Assembly: GCF_000019185.1 (NCBI RefSeq) | Contig: NC_010334.1 | Location: forward strand, 3,162,001-3,226,000 | Direction of reading: 5' to 3' | From: Shewanella halifaxensis HAW-EB4 | GTDB taxonomy: Bacteria; Pseudomonadota; Gammaproteobacteria; Enterobacterales; Shewanellaceae | Length of the DNA stretch: 64,000 nt | Shown: in pieces, positions 36,108 to 45,556 of the stretch | How the letters are laid out: the number at the start of each line of letters is the position of its first letter | Position numbering within the stretch: the stretch's first letter is position 1 | Notes under the pieces: model-generated | The model's input: only the letters and a program-made list of their open reading frames with translations | Database searches by the model: none | Told to the model about the DNA's origin: nothing | Translations under genes and position numbers: made by a program

Positions 36108-37622
36108 TTAAGGATGGCAGACGTTATGCATCTCTAAGTTAGTGCCAATATCTTTGCTACGATTGGCTTTGGCATCATCGTTACGCAACTGCGTGATGTA
36201 ATCTAAGTACTCTTGATTCACGTCATTGGTGACATATTTACCGTCAAATACTGAGGTTTCAAAACGCTTAATCGCTGGATTTTCTTTACGTACCGCTTCA
36301 ATTAAATCCGGCAGTGATTGGAAAATCATGCCGTCGGCACCAATCAACGCATTGATCTCTTCAACATCTCGACCATGAGCAATCAATTCGTTAGTGGTTG
36401 GCATATCGATACCGTACACATTCGGGAAGCGGATTTCAGGTGCTGCTGACGCGAAATATACTTTCTTGGCACCGGCGTCACGTGCCATCTCGATGATCTG
36501 CTCAGAAGTCGTACCACGAACAATGGAGTCATCAACCAGTAACACGTTCTTACCTTCAAATTCGGCTTTAATCGCATTTAGCTTACGGCGCACTGACTTC
36601 TTGCGCTCTTGCTGGCCCGGCATGATAAAGGTACGACCGATATATCGGTTCTTAACGAAACCTTGGCGATAAGGTAGATCCATGTGACGCGCGATCTCGA
36701 GCGCGATATCACATGAGGTTTCAGGAATAGGGATCACGACATCGATATCATGATCTTCCCACTCTCTCTTAATCTTTTCACCCAGCATGGTTCCCATATT
36801 GACGCGACTGCTATAAACAGAGATGTTATCAATCGTCGAGTCTGGACGAGCAAAATAAACGAATTCGAAAATACAAGGAGAGTAGCTTGGCGAGTGAGCA
36901 CATTGGCGTGTATAAAGTTCACCGTCGAGGGTGATATAAACCGCTTCACCCGGCGCGACATCGCGCATAACCTCAAAACCAACTGCATCTAGGGCGACAC
37001 TTTCCGATGCAATCATATACTCGGTGCCCGTTGCCGTTTCATGCTTACCTAGCACTAGCGGACGAATACCAAAGGGATCTCTAAATGCAACTAAGCCTTG
37101 ACCAATAATCATGGCTGCAACCGCATAAGCGCCACGAGTAATATCGTGTACCTTAACCACTGCGTTAAACACATCATCTGCTGACAAATCATCTGATGTG
37201 CTCTGTTGCAGTTCATCGGCGAGTAAGTTAAGTAGCACTTCCGAGTCTGAAGTCGTATTAACATGACGGCGCCGCTTCACTAAACGCTCATGCAGCTCAA
37301 CCGTATTGGTTAAGTTACCATTGTGCGCTAATGAAATACCGAAAGGAGAGTTAACATAAAATGGCTGAGCTTCAGAAGCACTAGAGCTTCCTGCAGTAGG
37401 GTAACGCACGTGACCTATGCCAGCATTACCTTGTAGGCGCTGCATATGCTTTGGCTCAAAAACGTCTTTCACCAAACCATTGGCTTTACGCAGCCTAAAC
37501 GCACTGCCATCGACGGTCACAATGCCAGCAGCATCCTGTCCACGATGCTGGAGCACAGTCAGTGCATCATAAATGGTTTGATTAACCGATGACTGGCCAA
37601 CTATTCCGACAATACCACACAT
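36108..37622 (-). CDS. purF: Amidophosphoribosyltransferase
   Basis: This 504-residue enzyme performs the first step of purine synthesis, making 5-phosphoribosylamine from PRPP and glutamine. The mature nucleophile is Cys2 (MCGIVGIVG), processed without a propeptide as in E. coli. The glutaminase domain has HRGQDAAGI and GHVRYPTAG; the phosphoribosyltransferase domain has the PRPP loop VLLVDDSIVRGTTS at about 360-373. Length is normal. It follows cvpA after 98 bases, the classical cvpA-purF arrangement. I looked for a PurR box upstream and did not find a convincing one. Confidence 0.97.
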   Translation of the reverse strand: MCGIVGIVGQSSVNQTIYDALTVLQHRGQDAAGIVTVDGSAFRLRKANGLVKDVFEPKHMQRLQGNAGIGHVRYPTAGSSSASEAQPFYVNSPFGISLAHNGNLTNTVELHERLVKRRRHVNTTSDSEVLLNLLADELQQSTSDDLSADDVFNAVVKVHDITRGAYAVAAMIIGQGLVAFRDPFGIRPLVLGKHETATGTEYMIASESVALDAVGFEVMRDVAPGEAVYITLDGELYTRQCAHSPSYSPCIFEFVYFARPDSTIDNISVYSSRVNMGTMLGEKIKREWEDHDIDVVIPIPETSCDIALEIARHMDLPYRQGFVKNRYIGRTFIMPGQQERKKSVRRKLNAIKAEFEGKNVLLVDDSIVRGTTSEQIIEMARDAGAKKVYFASAAPEIRFPNVYGIDMPTTNELIAHGRDVEEINALIGADGMIFQSLPDLIEAVRKENPAIKRFETSVFDGKYVTNDVNQEYLDYITQLRNDDAKANRSKDIGTNLEMHNVCHP

Positions 37623-37720
37623 GGGTAAGCTTCCTCATTGTAAGATGTTCTATTATTTAATATTTTTGCTTTAGGTGAATACAAATACTCACCTAAAACC
37701 AAGTAATGCTTTAGTGCATT

Positions 37721-38209
37721 TTATATTTTGGGTACAAAGCTTGAGGTATTTTCCACGTAGTCAAAGAACCACTGGATCACAACTCCAAATTCGGGCACGA
37801 GTGTAGAATCTTGCCACCAATCTGTGTTGGGTGCTCCGGTAAAAGCATCCATAAAAAACAGTAACGCGCTCACGATTAATGCGCCTCTTAGCGCACCAAA
37901 ACATAAGCCGAGCACTCTATCGGTGCCTGATAATCCGGTTTTAGAAACCAATTGACCGATTAAGTAGTTAACGAGTGCGCCAAGGATCAGCGTTGATACG
38001 AATAAGATGGCTATCGCCACTCCATTTCGAACCAATTCATCTTGCATCTGAGTCAGATGCGTAGCGAGTTTGAGGTAAAACTGGCTGGCAATAAAAAAAG
38101 CAGCAAACCAAACGACAAGAGACATGGCCTCTTTTACAAAACCACGGACCAAACTAATCAGAGTTGATAGTCCGATAACAATAATGATGGCGTAATCGAT
38201 CCAAACCAT
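37721..38209 (-). CDS. cvpA: CvpA family membrane protein
   Basis: This 162-residue inner-membrane protein has four predicted helices and the CvpA family sequence, with WIDYAIIIVIGLSTLISLVR at the N-terminus and DRVLGLCFGALRGALIVSAL in the second half. CvpA was first named for a need in colicin V production and has since been linked to envelope stress tolerance. It lies upstream of purF in a conserved pair. The spacer to dedD holds a hairpin. Confidence 0.93.
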   Translation of the reverse strand: MVWIDYAIIIVIGLSTLISLVRGFVKEAMSLVVWFAAFFIASQFYLKLATHLTQMQDELVRNGVAIAILFVSTLILGALVNYLIGQLVSKTGLSGTDRVLGLCFGALRGALIVSALLFFMDAFTGAPNTDWWQDSTLVPEFGVVIQWFFDYVENTSSFVPKI

Positions 38210-38262
38210 TTAAGAGGTTATCCAGCATAGGGTTTAAGACGGCGCGATTCTATCAGAGACAG

Positions 38263-38295
38263 AGTTATTTCTCACGCTTTCGCGGCGAAATAACT
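38263..38295. promoter_or_regulatory. Stem-loop in the dedD-cvpA spacer
   Basis: The 9-bp arms AGTTATTTC and GAAATAACT enclose a CG-rich loop that can itself pair. The T-run is on the plus strand, although both flanking genes are on the minus strand, so it is not an ordinary terminator for them. It may be an attenuator, processing site or promoter-proximal palindrome of cvpA. Confidence 0.4.
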
Positions 38296-38324
38296 TTTTC
38301 TCAGACAAAGACAATCACGATTAA

Positions 38325-38954
38325 TTATTTTTCTACGGGGTTATATACAACCACTCGGCCTTTTAGCTGTGTCAACTTCTCGATATCACGCTGCATACCA
38401 CTCAGCTTATCTTTAGACACATTAGGGCCGACAAACACTTTGGTTAATTGTCCATCGACGGGTTTAGTCGGCAAGGTATAAGCGGTAAAACCTTTTTCAC
38501 GAAGGCGTTTGACCAAGCCTTTGACGTTGGCCGCATTGTTAAAACTACCCAACTGAATCGTCCAGGCCGCTTTAGGTTTAGCGGCTGGCTTTGTAGGCTC
38601 TGGTGCAAACTTGTTCACTTGCGTATTGGCGGGTTTCGCCTCCGACTTTTGGCTCTGGCCGCCCTCTTCGGCTATATGCCAAGAGTCGTCACCGGATTGG
38701 GAACCATCAGCGGATTTAGAGCCTTCAGCCGATTGAGAGCCGTCAGCTAACGAATTACCATCAGCGCCTAGATCGACCGTTTCGATATTTTGCTCAGGCA
38801 GCTCGCTTTGTTGGATCTCGGGTCTAATGGGAATTTCAGCAAACTGTTCTTCTTCGCGCTGTTTTTTACCATCCAAAATATCGGGTAAAAATATAACCCC
38901 TAATGCCACAATAACGATGACACCGACAAGACGGTTTTGAAATTGACTAGACAA
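38325..38954 (-). CDS. dedD: DedD, SPOR-domain cell-division protein
   Basis: I place the start at TTG 38954, preceded by AGGGAGAG, giving 209 residues that begin LSSQFQNRLVGVIVIVALGV; a 20-codon extension upstream lies inside folC in another frame. There is one membrane helix (about residues 9-26), a long acidic/Ser-rich spacer including a GSQSAEGSKSADGSQSGD repeat, and a C-terminal SPOR domain (AAWTIQLGSFNNAANVKGLV onward) that binds denuded peptidoglycan at the septum. DedD helps constriction in E. coli. The start overlaps the folC stop by 8 bases, indicating coupling. Confidence 0.9.
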   Translation of the reverse strand: MSSQFQNRLVGVIVIVALGVIFLPDILDGKKQREEEQFAEIPIRPEIQQSELPEQNIETVDLGADGNSLADGSQSAEGSKSADGSQSGDDSWHIAEEGGQSQKSEAKPANTQVNKFAPEPTKPAAKPKAAWTIQLGSFNNAANVKGLVKRLREKGFTAYTLPTKPVDGQLTKVFVGPNVSKDKLSGMQRDIEKLTQLKGRVVVYNPVEK

Positions 38955-40233
38955 GACTCTCTCCCTTAAACAAATCTTTAAAACCTGCAACAGTGTAAAA
39001 TGAGCCAAATACAATTACCACATCATCAGGCTGCAATTGCGCTCGAAGCGCATGCCAGGCGGCACTCATATCGGTATAAGTTGAAGCTTGTGTTTGTGCA
39101 GGCATGAATGCTTTCAAGTCTGCAGCGGTGGCTCCCCGTGGCACAGACAGATCGCACAAATACCACTGATCAACATCTGCCGATAGCTCCTGTAGCACAG
39201 AGCGCACATCTTTATCTTTTAACATGCCACAAAGTGCAATTAAGCGACGCTTTGGCATCGCGGCTAAACGTGACTTTAAATAACGCGCGGCATGAGGGTT
39301 ATGTGCGACATCAACAATCACTCTTGGAGAATCATTAAGACACTCTAATCGCCCCGCAAGTTGGGTCTCTCCCACTGCTTTAGCAATAATATCCTCTGAA
39401 ATAGTGGGGCAAAGATGCTCAAGTACCGCAATAACCGTGGCGGCATTAGGTTGAGGCAAATAAGGGAACGGCAAGTTATCTAGGTCGAAATGTTGGCCTT
39501 GATAGTGCCAATCTTTATCGCTGCAACGATAACTGAACTCACTATTGACTCGGTAAAGTGATGCACCAACTCGATTGGCTACATCAAGCAGCGAGCTTGG
39601 GCAATCAGGCTCACCCACGATTGCCGGACGATTGGCTCTGAATATACCCGCTTTTTCTGCAGCAACGTGCTCCCTCGTATCACCGAGGTACTCTTGATGA
39701 TCTAAATCGATAGAGGTCACGACCGCAATATCGGTATCGATAATATTGGTGGCGTCTAGTCGACCGCCCAGACCAACTTCGAGCAATATCACGTCCAACT
39801 TAGCGGCTTTAAAAAGATAAAGACCTGCTAGTGTCGCGTATTCAAAAAAGGTTAATGAGATCTCTGCGCGCGCGGTTTCAATCGATTCAAATGCATTAAC
39901 TAACGCTGCATCTGTCGCATCAAGGCCATTTATGCGCACGCGTTCATTGTACTTCAGCAGATGAGGAGAGCTGTAAACACCGACGGTTTGTCCTGACAAC
40001 TGCAATGCAGCTTCAATCATGGCGCAGGTGGTTCCCTTGCCATTGGTGCCTGCTACAGTGACAACCTTGGTCTCACCTAAATCGGTTAAGCCCATGCGTT
40101 TAGCAACCTGTGATACACGCCCAAGGCCCATATCAATTTCGGTTGGATGAATCGCTAATAAAAAATCTAACCAGCGGTTTAACGTAGCACCTGACTTTGG
40201 TGCTACTGGCATTAATGTGTCTTGTTCAATCAC
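38947..40233 (-). CDS. folC: Dihydrofolate/folylpolyglutamate synthase
   Basis: The 428-residue Mur-ligase-family enzyme adds L-glutamate to dihydropteroate and extends folate polyglutamate tails. The P-loop is GTNGKGTT at residues 62-69. The LLEVGLGGRLDATN and DLDHQEYLG motifs carry the magnesium and substrate residues, and DVAHNPHAA is the typical C-terminal-domain motif. Length is normal. It is followed by dedD, cvpA and purF as in E. coli. It is preceded directly by truA with only 76 bases between, where accD would be expected. Confidence 0.95.
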   Translation of the reverse strand: MIEQDTLMPVAPKSGATLNRWLDFLLAIHPTEIDMGLGRVSQVAKRMGLTDLGETKVVTVAGTNGKGTTCAMIEAALQLSGQTVGVYSSPHLLKYNERVRINGLDATDAALVNAFESIETARAEISLTFFEYATLAGLYLFKAAKLDVILLEVGLGGRLDATNIIDTDIAVVTSIDLDHQEYLGDTREHVAAEKAGIFRANRPAIVGEPDCPSSLLDVANRVGASLYRVNSEFSYRCSDKDWHYQGQHFDLDNLPFPYLPQPNAATVIAVLEHLCPTISEDIIAKAVGETQLAGRLECLNDSPRVIVDVAHNPHAARYLKSRLAAMPKRRLIALCGMLKDKDVRSVLQELSADVDQWYLCDLSVPRGATAADLKAFMPAQTQASTYTDMSAAWHALRAQLQPDDVVIVFGSFYTVAGFKDLFKGESLV

Positions 40234-40309
40234 AAACTTTTATCCATTTAAAACCTAAAGGCCCAAACCTTTACCGTTAAGATTATCCTTAACCCTCATT
40301 AAACATGCC

Positions 40310-41095
40310 TTAGTCCAACATAAATAATGGACCAAGTGATAGCTTAGGTAATTGGTAACTTTCAGGATAAGTGACATCCACTAAATACAGACCATTAGGT
40401 TTGGCTGTTGCTGCAGCTTTATTTCTATCTTTTAGTGCAAGCAATTGCTCAATCCACTCAATAGGTTGATTACCTAAACCAACCTCTAATAACGAACCGA
40501 CAATATTACGCACCATGTGATGCAAGAATGCATTGGCCTTGATATCAACGCAGATATACATACCCTGACGGCTCACATTGACTTCATGTACACAGCGAAA
40601 CGGTGTATTGGACTGGCACTGTACGGCTCTAAAGCTAGTAAAATCTTGTTCACCCAGAAGATACTGCGCCGCTTGGTGCATCTTGGCTTCGTCGATAACA
40701 CCAGGGTAATGGCTTACGCCACTGCGTAAAATGCCTGGACGAAGCTGATGATTATAAATCATGTAACGATAACGTCTTGCCGTTGCCGTAAAACGAGCAT
40801 GAAACTCATCATCAACGACTTTAACCCAGCGCACTGCAATATTATCTGGCAGGTTCACATTCACGCCAAGTGTCCAAGCGGTATCCTTGCGCACGGCATT
40901 CGTTTCAAAATGAACCACTTGTCCTGTCGCGTGAACCCCCGCGTCAGTACGACCCGCACATTGCACCGCAATAGGTTCATTAGCAACGATCGAAAGCGCT
41001 TTTTCTAGCCGCTCTTGTACAGTGTCCACTTCGGCCTGACGTTGCCATCCGAAATATTGACTACCATCGTACTCTATACCTAGCGCAACCCGCAT
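40310..41095 (-). CDS. truA: tRNA pseudouridine synthase A
   Basis: The 261-residue protein is TruA, which modifies U38, U39 and U40 of the tRNA anticodon stem. The catalytic Asp51 is in CAGRTDAGVHATGQV. The GIEYDGSQYFGWQRQ start and the AFLHHMVRNIVGSLL helix are family signatures. A GAGGTG site precedes the ATG. It lies between fimV and folC on the same strand; the fimV-truA order is conserved in many gammaproteobacteria. Confidence 0.96.
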   Translation of the reverse strand: MRVALGIEYDGSQYFGWQRQAEVDTVQERLEKALSIVANEPIAVQCAGRTDAGVHATGQVVHFETNAVRKDTAWTLGVNVNLPDNIAVRWVKVVDDEFHARFTATARRYRYMIYNHQLRPGILRSGVSHYPGVIDEAKMHQAAQYLLGEQDFTSFRAVQCQSNTPFRCVHEVNVSRQGMYICVDIKANAFLHHMVRNIVGSLLEVGLGNQPIEWIEQLLALKDRNKAAATAKPNGLYLVDVTYPESYQLPKLSLGPLFMLD

Positions 41096-41217
41096 CTCAC
41101 ACCTCTATAACTCGGTTAAACTGCTATTCGACCGCCCACCGTATTTGGCGAACAGATCGGATAAACGAAATCTTTTAATAGGCGGCGATTCTAGCATACT
41201 CACGGCAAACGATAAGT

Positions 41218-41246
41218 ATAAAAAAGGCGCCAAAGGCGCCGTTTTT
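41218..41246 (-). terminator. Terminator downstream of fimV
   Basis: The stem GGCGCC / GGCGCC with an AAA loop, extended by flanking A/T pairs, is followed by a T-run on the minus strand. It separates fimV from truA. Confidence 0.85.
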
Positions 41247-41259
41247 ATACTGTTTATAT

Positions 41260-44200
41260 TTAAACTAACTCTTTGAGTAACCCCATGGCTTCAGCCTGTT
41301 GTCGGTCGTTACCATCTAGCTCAACTTCTTTAAGCAGTGCGCGTGCACTGTCATTGTCATCGATTTCGATGTAAGCACGGGCAAGATCCAACTTGGCATT
41401 AACCGAGTTTTCTTCATCATCGACATCGACCATGGGTGAATTACCCATTAGTGAGTTGAGTTCCCCCATATCGACATCAAGCTCCTTATAAAGATCGGTA
41501 TCACCACTATCTTCATCGGCCTCACTTAGGAGCATATCAATATCGATAAAACCATTGTCTCTCTGGAAAGTCGTTAGGTCGTGCATCGCGACCGCGCTCT
41601 TGCCTGCCGCTTTGTCACCCTGCTCTTCTGCATCGAGTGCAGCCAAGGCTTCATCGACAGTCATCTTAGGATCATCATCGAGTGAGAATGCGTCATCGTC
41701 AGCGATCTCAAGAGTCCGCTCTTGTGAATCGTCCTCGGCGGTCAAACTACTCAATAGTTCATCATCAGACAGCTCAACTGATGCTGAAATCGCAACCGTT
41801 TCATCATCAGTATCACTTAGATTTGCAATACTTTCCCAATCTAACGAATTTTCTTCAGGCTTCTTATCGCCTTTGAGATCGTCGAAGAAACCGCTTTCTT
41901 TCTCGTTCTTAACAATGGCAGTTTCTAATTCAGAAACTAGGTCGGACCGAGTGTCTGATCCCGTGTCTGAGCCCGTGCTTGATTTAGTGTCTGGCTCAAC
42001 GTCAGATTCAGGCAGAGTAAACTCAAGCATGTCGTCGGCTTTAGCCTCAGCAGCTTTGCTCTCAGTTGCTTCAGCATCAAGGCTATCCACCTCTGAATTA
42101 AGTGCCGTTGAGCTAAGTGCGTTCGGCTCATGATTAAATTCAGTCAGCTCGAAATCAAGGCTATTTGAGTCCTTAGCATTTATCGACGCAAGTTCCTCTG
42201 CAGCTTGAGAATTAAGCTCAGCCTCTGCCTCAACGCTCTGCTCTGCCTCAACGGTCTGTTCTGCTAGCGGCTCAAATGCTGGCTCGACTTGCTGTGTAAG
42301 CTCTGATCCAACTTCAGACTCAGATTCTAGTTCTGCATCTAAATCCAGCTTAGTGTCTGCACTAATCCCCTCTTCTGACGGCGCTTCAAGATCTGCCAGT
42401 AAAGCTTCAAGTTCACTGTCTAGCTCACTGTCTAATTTGTCTTGGTCTGCATCATCTGAGGCTGGTAGATCCAGTTCGGCAGCAATCTCAAACCCAAGCT
42501 CAAGTTCTGCCGCTATCTCATCAGAGAGCGCATCGATATCTTTCGGCTCATTGCTATCGTCGTGAGATTTCTCATCGCCTTCAAGCTCTGCCAACAATGA
42601 ATCCAGATCATCGTCGACTTTAACGTCAGCAGCAGTCACCGACTCAGCCACTGGCTCCGGCTGCTGATTTGAACTATCAAAATCGGCAAGCAAAGCATCG
42701 ATATCATCTTCAGCTGCAACAGCTGAACTCAGTTCTGTTGTTGTTTCGTCAAAACCTGCCAATAAAGCATCAACATCATCTTCAGCCGCAGTATCGGTCA
42801 CGGCATTAGCATCGGCCTCAAAAGCAAAGTCATCTTTTGCATCGAGTACGCTTTCATCATTGCTGTTAACTGAGCTGTTAGCATCACTTTCATCGAAGCT
42901 TGCAAGCAACGAGTCTAAATCGTCTTCAGCACTGACGTCTGTAGTATCAGTAGGCTCTAATTGAACCACCTCGGTTTCGTCATTGTCAAAACCGGCGAGC
43001 AAGGCATCGAGGTCATGATCTTTGGCCTCTGTAGATAGCTCTTTGCTATCTCGCTCTGCAGGCTCATCGAAACCTGCAAGCAACGAATCAAGATCGTCTT
43101 CATCAGATGATGAAGATTCATTATTAGCTGAAGTACGATTAAATGCATCAAACTCATCGGCTTCACTTTGCTCTTGCTCCCCCATCGCCTCAGCCCATAA
43201 ATCATCTAATGATTGGCCTTCGTCTTGAGAGTCTTCAACAACAATATCTTGCTCTTCTGCTAGAGCCGAGGATGCCGTACTTGCGTCCGCGTCCCGCTTT
43301 AATACATCCATATCTGAAGAGTCATCGGTATCAAGATGCACGGCCAAACCGTCCGCATCATCAAACTTATCGTCTAAATAATCGTCTTCTTGAGCTACAT
43401 TTGCTTGCTTTTCTATTGCCGCTTCTTCATTTACTGGCTCTTCAGTATTAGCGTCATTTCTTCGTCTAATAAACAACCAGAACAGGGCAACGACAATAAG
43501 AGCAGGTAATACGGCTCCTAAAACCAATAATAGCGGGTTATCCATTATGGTTCGCCACAGATCAGACGTTGGCTCTTGTTTAGGCTCATTTATAGCGGAA
43601 AGCTGCTGCTGTTTAAGCTGTAATTCTTGATCTAGCGCTTCATTTTCAGACTTGGAATCTTGCAGCGCCTGCTTTAGCAGAGCGTTCTCTTCTTTAAGTT
43701 GGGCGATTTCCTGTTGAAATGCTTCGGTATCAGACGAGCCAACAACAATCTCATCACTCGCTCGTGCTAACTCATCGGTAAGAGCGAGATTTTGAGCTTG
43801 GCTCTCTTCCATTTGCTTAGTTAAGGCTTCGACTTCTGCCGATAACTCTGCAATTAATGGATTGGACTTAGCTGCAACCGAAAGGTTAGGGGTTACACTC
43901 GCTTTAGGGGTAACAGACGTTGGAGCGACAACTTTTGCTGCCACGCTTGGCTTAGGTACAACACTCGCTGAAGACCATCTACGGTCGCTGCGTTCGGCGC
44001 GAGACTTTGCATCGGCTTGAGAGGTCTGCAACATCACAGCTTTAGTTGGCACCAGCAAAATCATGCCGCGCTCCAAGCTGTTATAGTTTTTGCTAGCAAA
44101 GGCGTGAGGATTGGCGTCATATAGCGCCGACATGACTTGATAAATAGTAACGCTATTATCAGGCTTGACGGTCTGAGCAATACTCCAAAAAGTATCGGCG

Positions 44201-44358
44201 GAGGTTGTTGGGCCATATTGACGAATGCTTTGCTTTACTTGGCCATCTGGCCCTGTAATTTTTAATGGCTCAGCAGCAACTGGGTTAATCGAAGGGGCAG
44301 CAATAGCCACTATCCCCGTGGCTATTAAGCCGACAAGATGCGATGTGCGAAAGTTCAT
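41260..44358 (-). CDS. fimV: FimV-like polar-organising protein
   Basis: Using the ATG at 44358 (GGAAGG upstream) the protein has 1032 residues. It shows a signal peptide, a LysM-type FimV N-domain (TSADTFWSIAQTV to GMILLVPT, about 50-108), a coiled coil (about 175-265), one membrane helix (about 272-298), a very acidic cytoplasmic region with at least seven copies of a DDLDSLLAGFDE-like motif, and the FimV C-terminal domain (KLDLARAYIEIDDNDSARAL). FimV/HubP proteins sit at the cell pole, bind peptidoglycan by LysM and recruit chemotaxis, flagellar and pilus proteins; in Shewanella the homologue is called HubP. The open minus-to-plus antisense frames here are composition artefacts. Confidence 0.93.
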   Translation of the reverse strand: MNFRTSHLVGLIATGIVAIAAPSINPVAAEPLKITGPDGQVKQSIRQYGPTTSADTFWSIAQTVKPDNSVTIYQVMSALYDANPHAFASKNYNSLERGMILLVPTKAVMLQTSQADAKSRAERSDRRWSSASVVPKPSVAAKVVAPTSVTPKASVTPNLSVAAKSNPLIAELSAEVEALTKQMEESQAQNLALTDELARASDEIVVGSSDTEAFQQEIAQLKEENALLKQALQDSKSENEALDQELQLKQQQLSAINEPKQEPTSDLWRTIMDNPLLLVLGAVLPALIVVALFWLFIRRRNDANTEEPVNEEAAIEKQANVAQEDDYLDDKFDDADGLAVHLDTDDSSDMDVLKRDADASTASSALAEEQDIVVEDSQDEGQSLDDLWAEAMGEQEQSEADEFDAFNRTSANNESSSSDEDDLDSLLAGFDEPAERDSKELSTEAKDHDLDALLAGFDNDETEVVQLEPTDTTDVSAEDDLDSLLASFDESDANSSVNSNDESVLDAKDDFAFEADANAVTDTAAEDDVDALLAGFDETTTELSSAVAAEDDIDALLADFDSSNQQPEPVAESVTAADVKVDDDLDSLLAELEGDEKSHDDSNEPKDIDALSDEIAAELELGFEIAAELDLPASDDADQDKLDSELDSELEALLADLEAPSEEGISADTKLDLDAELESESEVGSELTQQVEPAFEPLAEQTVEAEQSVEAEAELNSQAAEELASINAKDSNSLDFELTEFNHEPNALSSTALNSEVDSLDAEATESKAAEAKADDMLEFTLPESDVEPDTKSSTGSDTGSDTRSDLVSELETAIVKNEKESGFFDDLKGDKKPEENSLDWESIANLSDTDDETVAISASVELSDDELLSSLTAEDDSQERTLEIADDDAFSLDDDPKMTVDEALAALDAEEQGDKAAGKSAVAMHDLTTFQRDNGFIDIDMLLSEADEDSGDTDLYKELDVDMGELNSLMGNSPMVDVDDEENSVNAKLDLARAYIEIDDNDSARALLKEVELDGNDRQQAEAMGLLKELV

Positions 44359-44481
44359 CAATCCTTCCCTTTAAAGCACGCTGGAGTCACCACCCTGGTG
44401 ACGAGCCTTAAGCATTGTATTTATTGAGATTACTATAAACTAGATTCTGCTGCCCTGCTACTGTTCACAACTTTAAAACAT

Positions 44482-44510
44482 AAAAAGCCCGCATAAGGCG
44501 GGCTTTTTCT
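44482..44510 (-). terminator. Terminator downstream of asd
   Basis: The stem AAAAAGCCCGC / GCGGGCTTTTT with an ATAAG loop is symmetrical, with T-runs on both strands. It separates asd from fimV. Confidence 0.88.
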
Positions 44511-44537
44511 TCAGTCAAAGCATATTTAAACTAAAAA

Positions 44538-45554
44538 TTAATAGTAATCTCTAATCAATACTTCAGCAATTTGAACACTGTTTAGTGCAGCACCTTTACG
44601 GATGTTATCTGATACAACCCAAAGGTTTATACCGTTTTCATGAGAGATATCTTTTCTCACGCGGCCAACATAAACAGGATCAGTCCCTGCGCCTTCAGTA
44701 ATTGCTGTAGGGTAATCTTCATCGCCTTCAAATAGCTCAACACCTTCAGCACCACGTAATACCGATTTAATATCCTCGGCATCGGCAGGTTGTAGTGTTT
44801 CTAGGTGAATCGCCTCAGAGTGACCGTAGAATACCGGTACACGCACCGCCGTTGGGTTAACCACTATGCTGTCGTCACCAAAGATCTTCTGCGTTTCCCA
44901 CACCATCTTCATCTCTTCTTTGGTGTAGCCGTTATCCATAAACTTATCGATTTGTGGCAATACGTTAAACGCAATTTGCTTAGGATAAGTCTTAGGCTCT
45001 ACTGGTAAGCCTTGTAGCAGCTTAGCGCACTGGCCTGCTAACTCTTCGATTGCCTGCTTGCCAGAACCCGACACTGACTGGTAGGTCGCCACGTTAATAC
45101 GTGAAATACCATACGCGTCATAGATAGGCTTTAATGCAACCAACATCTGAATCGTTGAGCAGTTTGGATTAGCGATGATATTACGATTTCTGAAATCGGC
45201 AATCGCTTCAGGGTTCACTTCTGGGATCACCAATGGCACATCGATGTCATATCTGAAGTGAGAGGTGTTATCGATAACAACACAACCGTTTTCAGCGGCG
45301 ATTGGCGCCCATTTAGCTGAAACATCACCACCAGCAGAGAAGAAACCGATTTGAGCCTGTGACCAGTCAAAGGTGTCTACATCTAAAATCTCGACCTGTT
45401 TACCGTGGAAGCTGACCGTATTACCGGCGCTGCGACTGCTGGCTAATGGAAATAAATTAGCAACCGGAAAGTTACGCTCTTCGAGGATCTCAATCATTGT
45501 TTGACCCACTGCGCCCGATGCACCTAATACGACAACATTAAATTCCTGCGACAT
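44538..45554 (-). CDS. asd: Aspartate-semialdehyde dehydrogenase
   Basis: Starting at the ATG at 45554 the protein has 338 residues. It has a GASGAVGQ nucleotide-binding loop (11-18), the catalytic Cys132 in ANPNCSTIQ, and later substrate-binding residues in RVPVFYGHSEAIH and SDNIRKGAAL. It reduces aspartyl phosphate to the semialdehyde in lysine, methionine and threonine synthesis. E. coli has an Usg paralogue at the equivalent place upstream of truA that lost the catalytic cysteine; here the cysteine is kept, so activity is likely. It begins 2 bases after the pdxB stop. Confidence 0.92.
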   Translation of the reverse strand: MSQEFNVVVLGASGAVGQTMIEILEERNFPVANLFPLASSRSAGNTVSFHGKQVEILDVDTFDWSQAQIGFFSAGGDVSAKWAPIAAENGCVVIDNTSHFRYDIDVPLVIPEVNPEAIADFRNRNIIANPNCSTIQMLVALKPIYDAYGISRINVATYQSVSGSGKQAIEELAGQCAKLLQGLPVEPKTYPKQIAFNVLPQIDKFMDNGYTKEEMKMVWETQKIFGDDSIVVNPTAVRVPVFYGHSEAIHLETLQPADAEDIKSVLRGAEGVELFEGDEDYPTAITEGAGTDPVYVGRVRKDISHENGINLWVVSDNIRKGAALNSVQIAEVLIRDYY

Positions 45555-45556
45555 AA

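Noticed and set aside
37623..37720. PurR operator upstream of purF
   Set aside because: No sequence close to the ACGCAAACGTTTGCGT palindrome was found in this spacer.
41555..42133. Long Ser-rich open frame on the plus strand inside fimV
   Set aside because: It is the antisense of the Asp/Glu/Ser-rich fimV codons, which rarely form stops; composition is a low-complexity artefact and there is no ribosome site.
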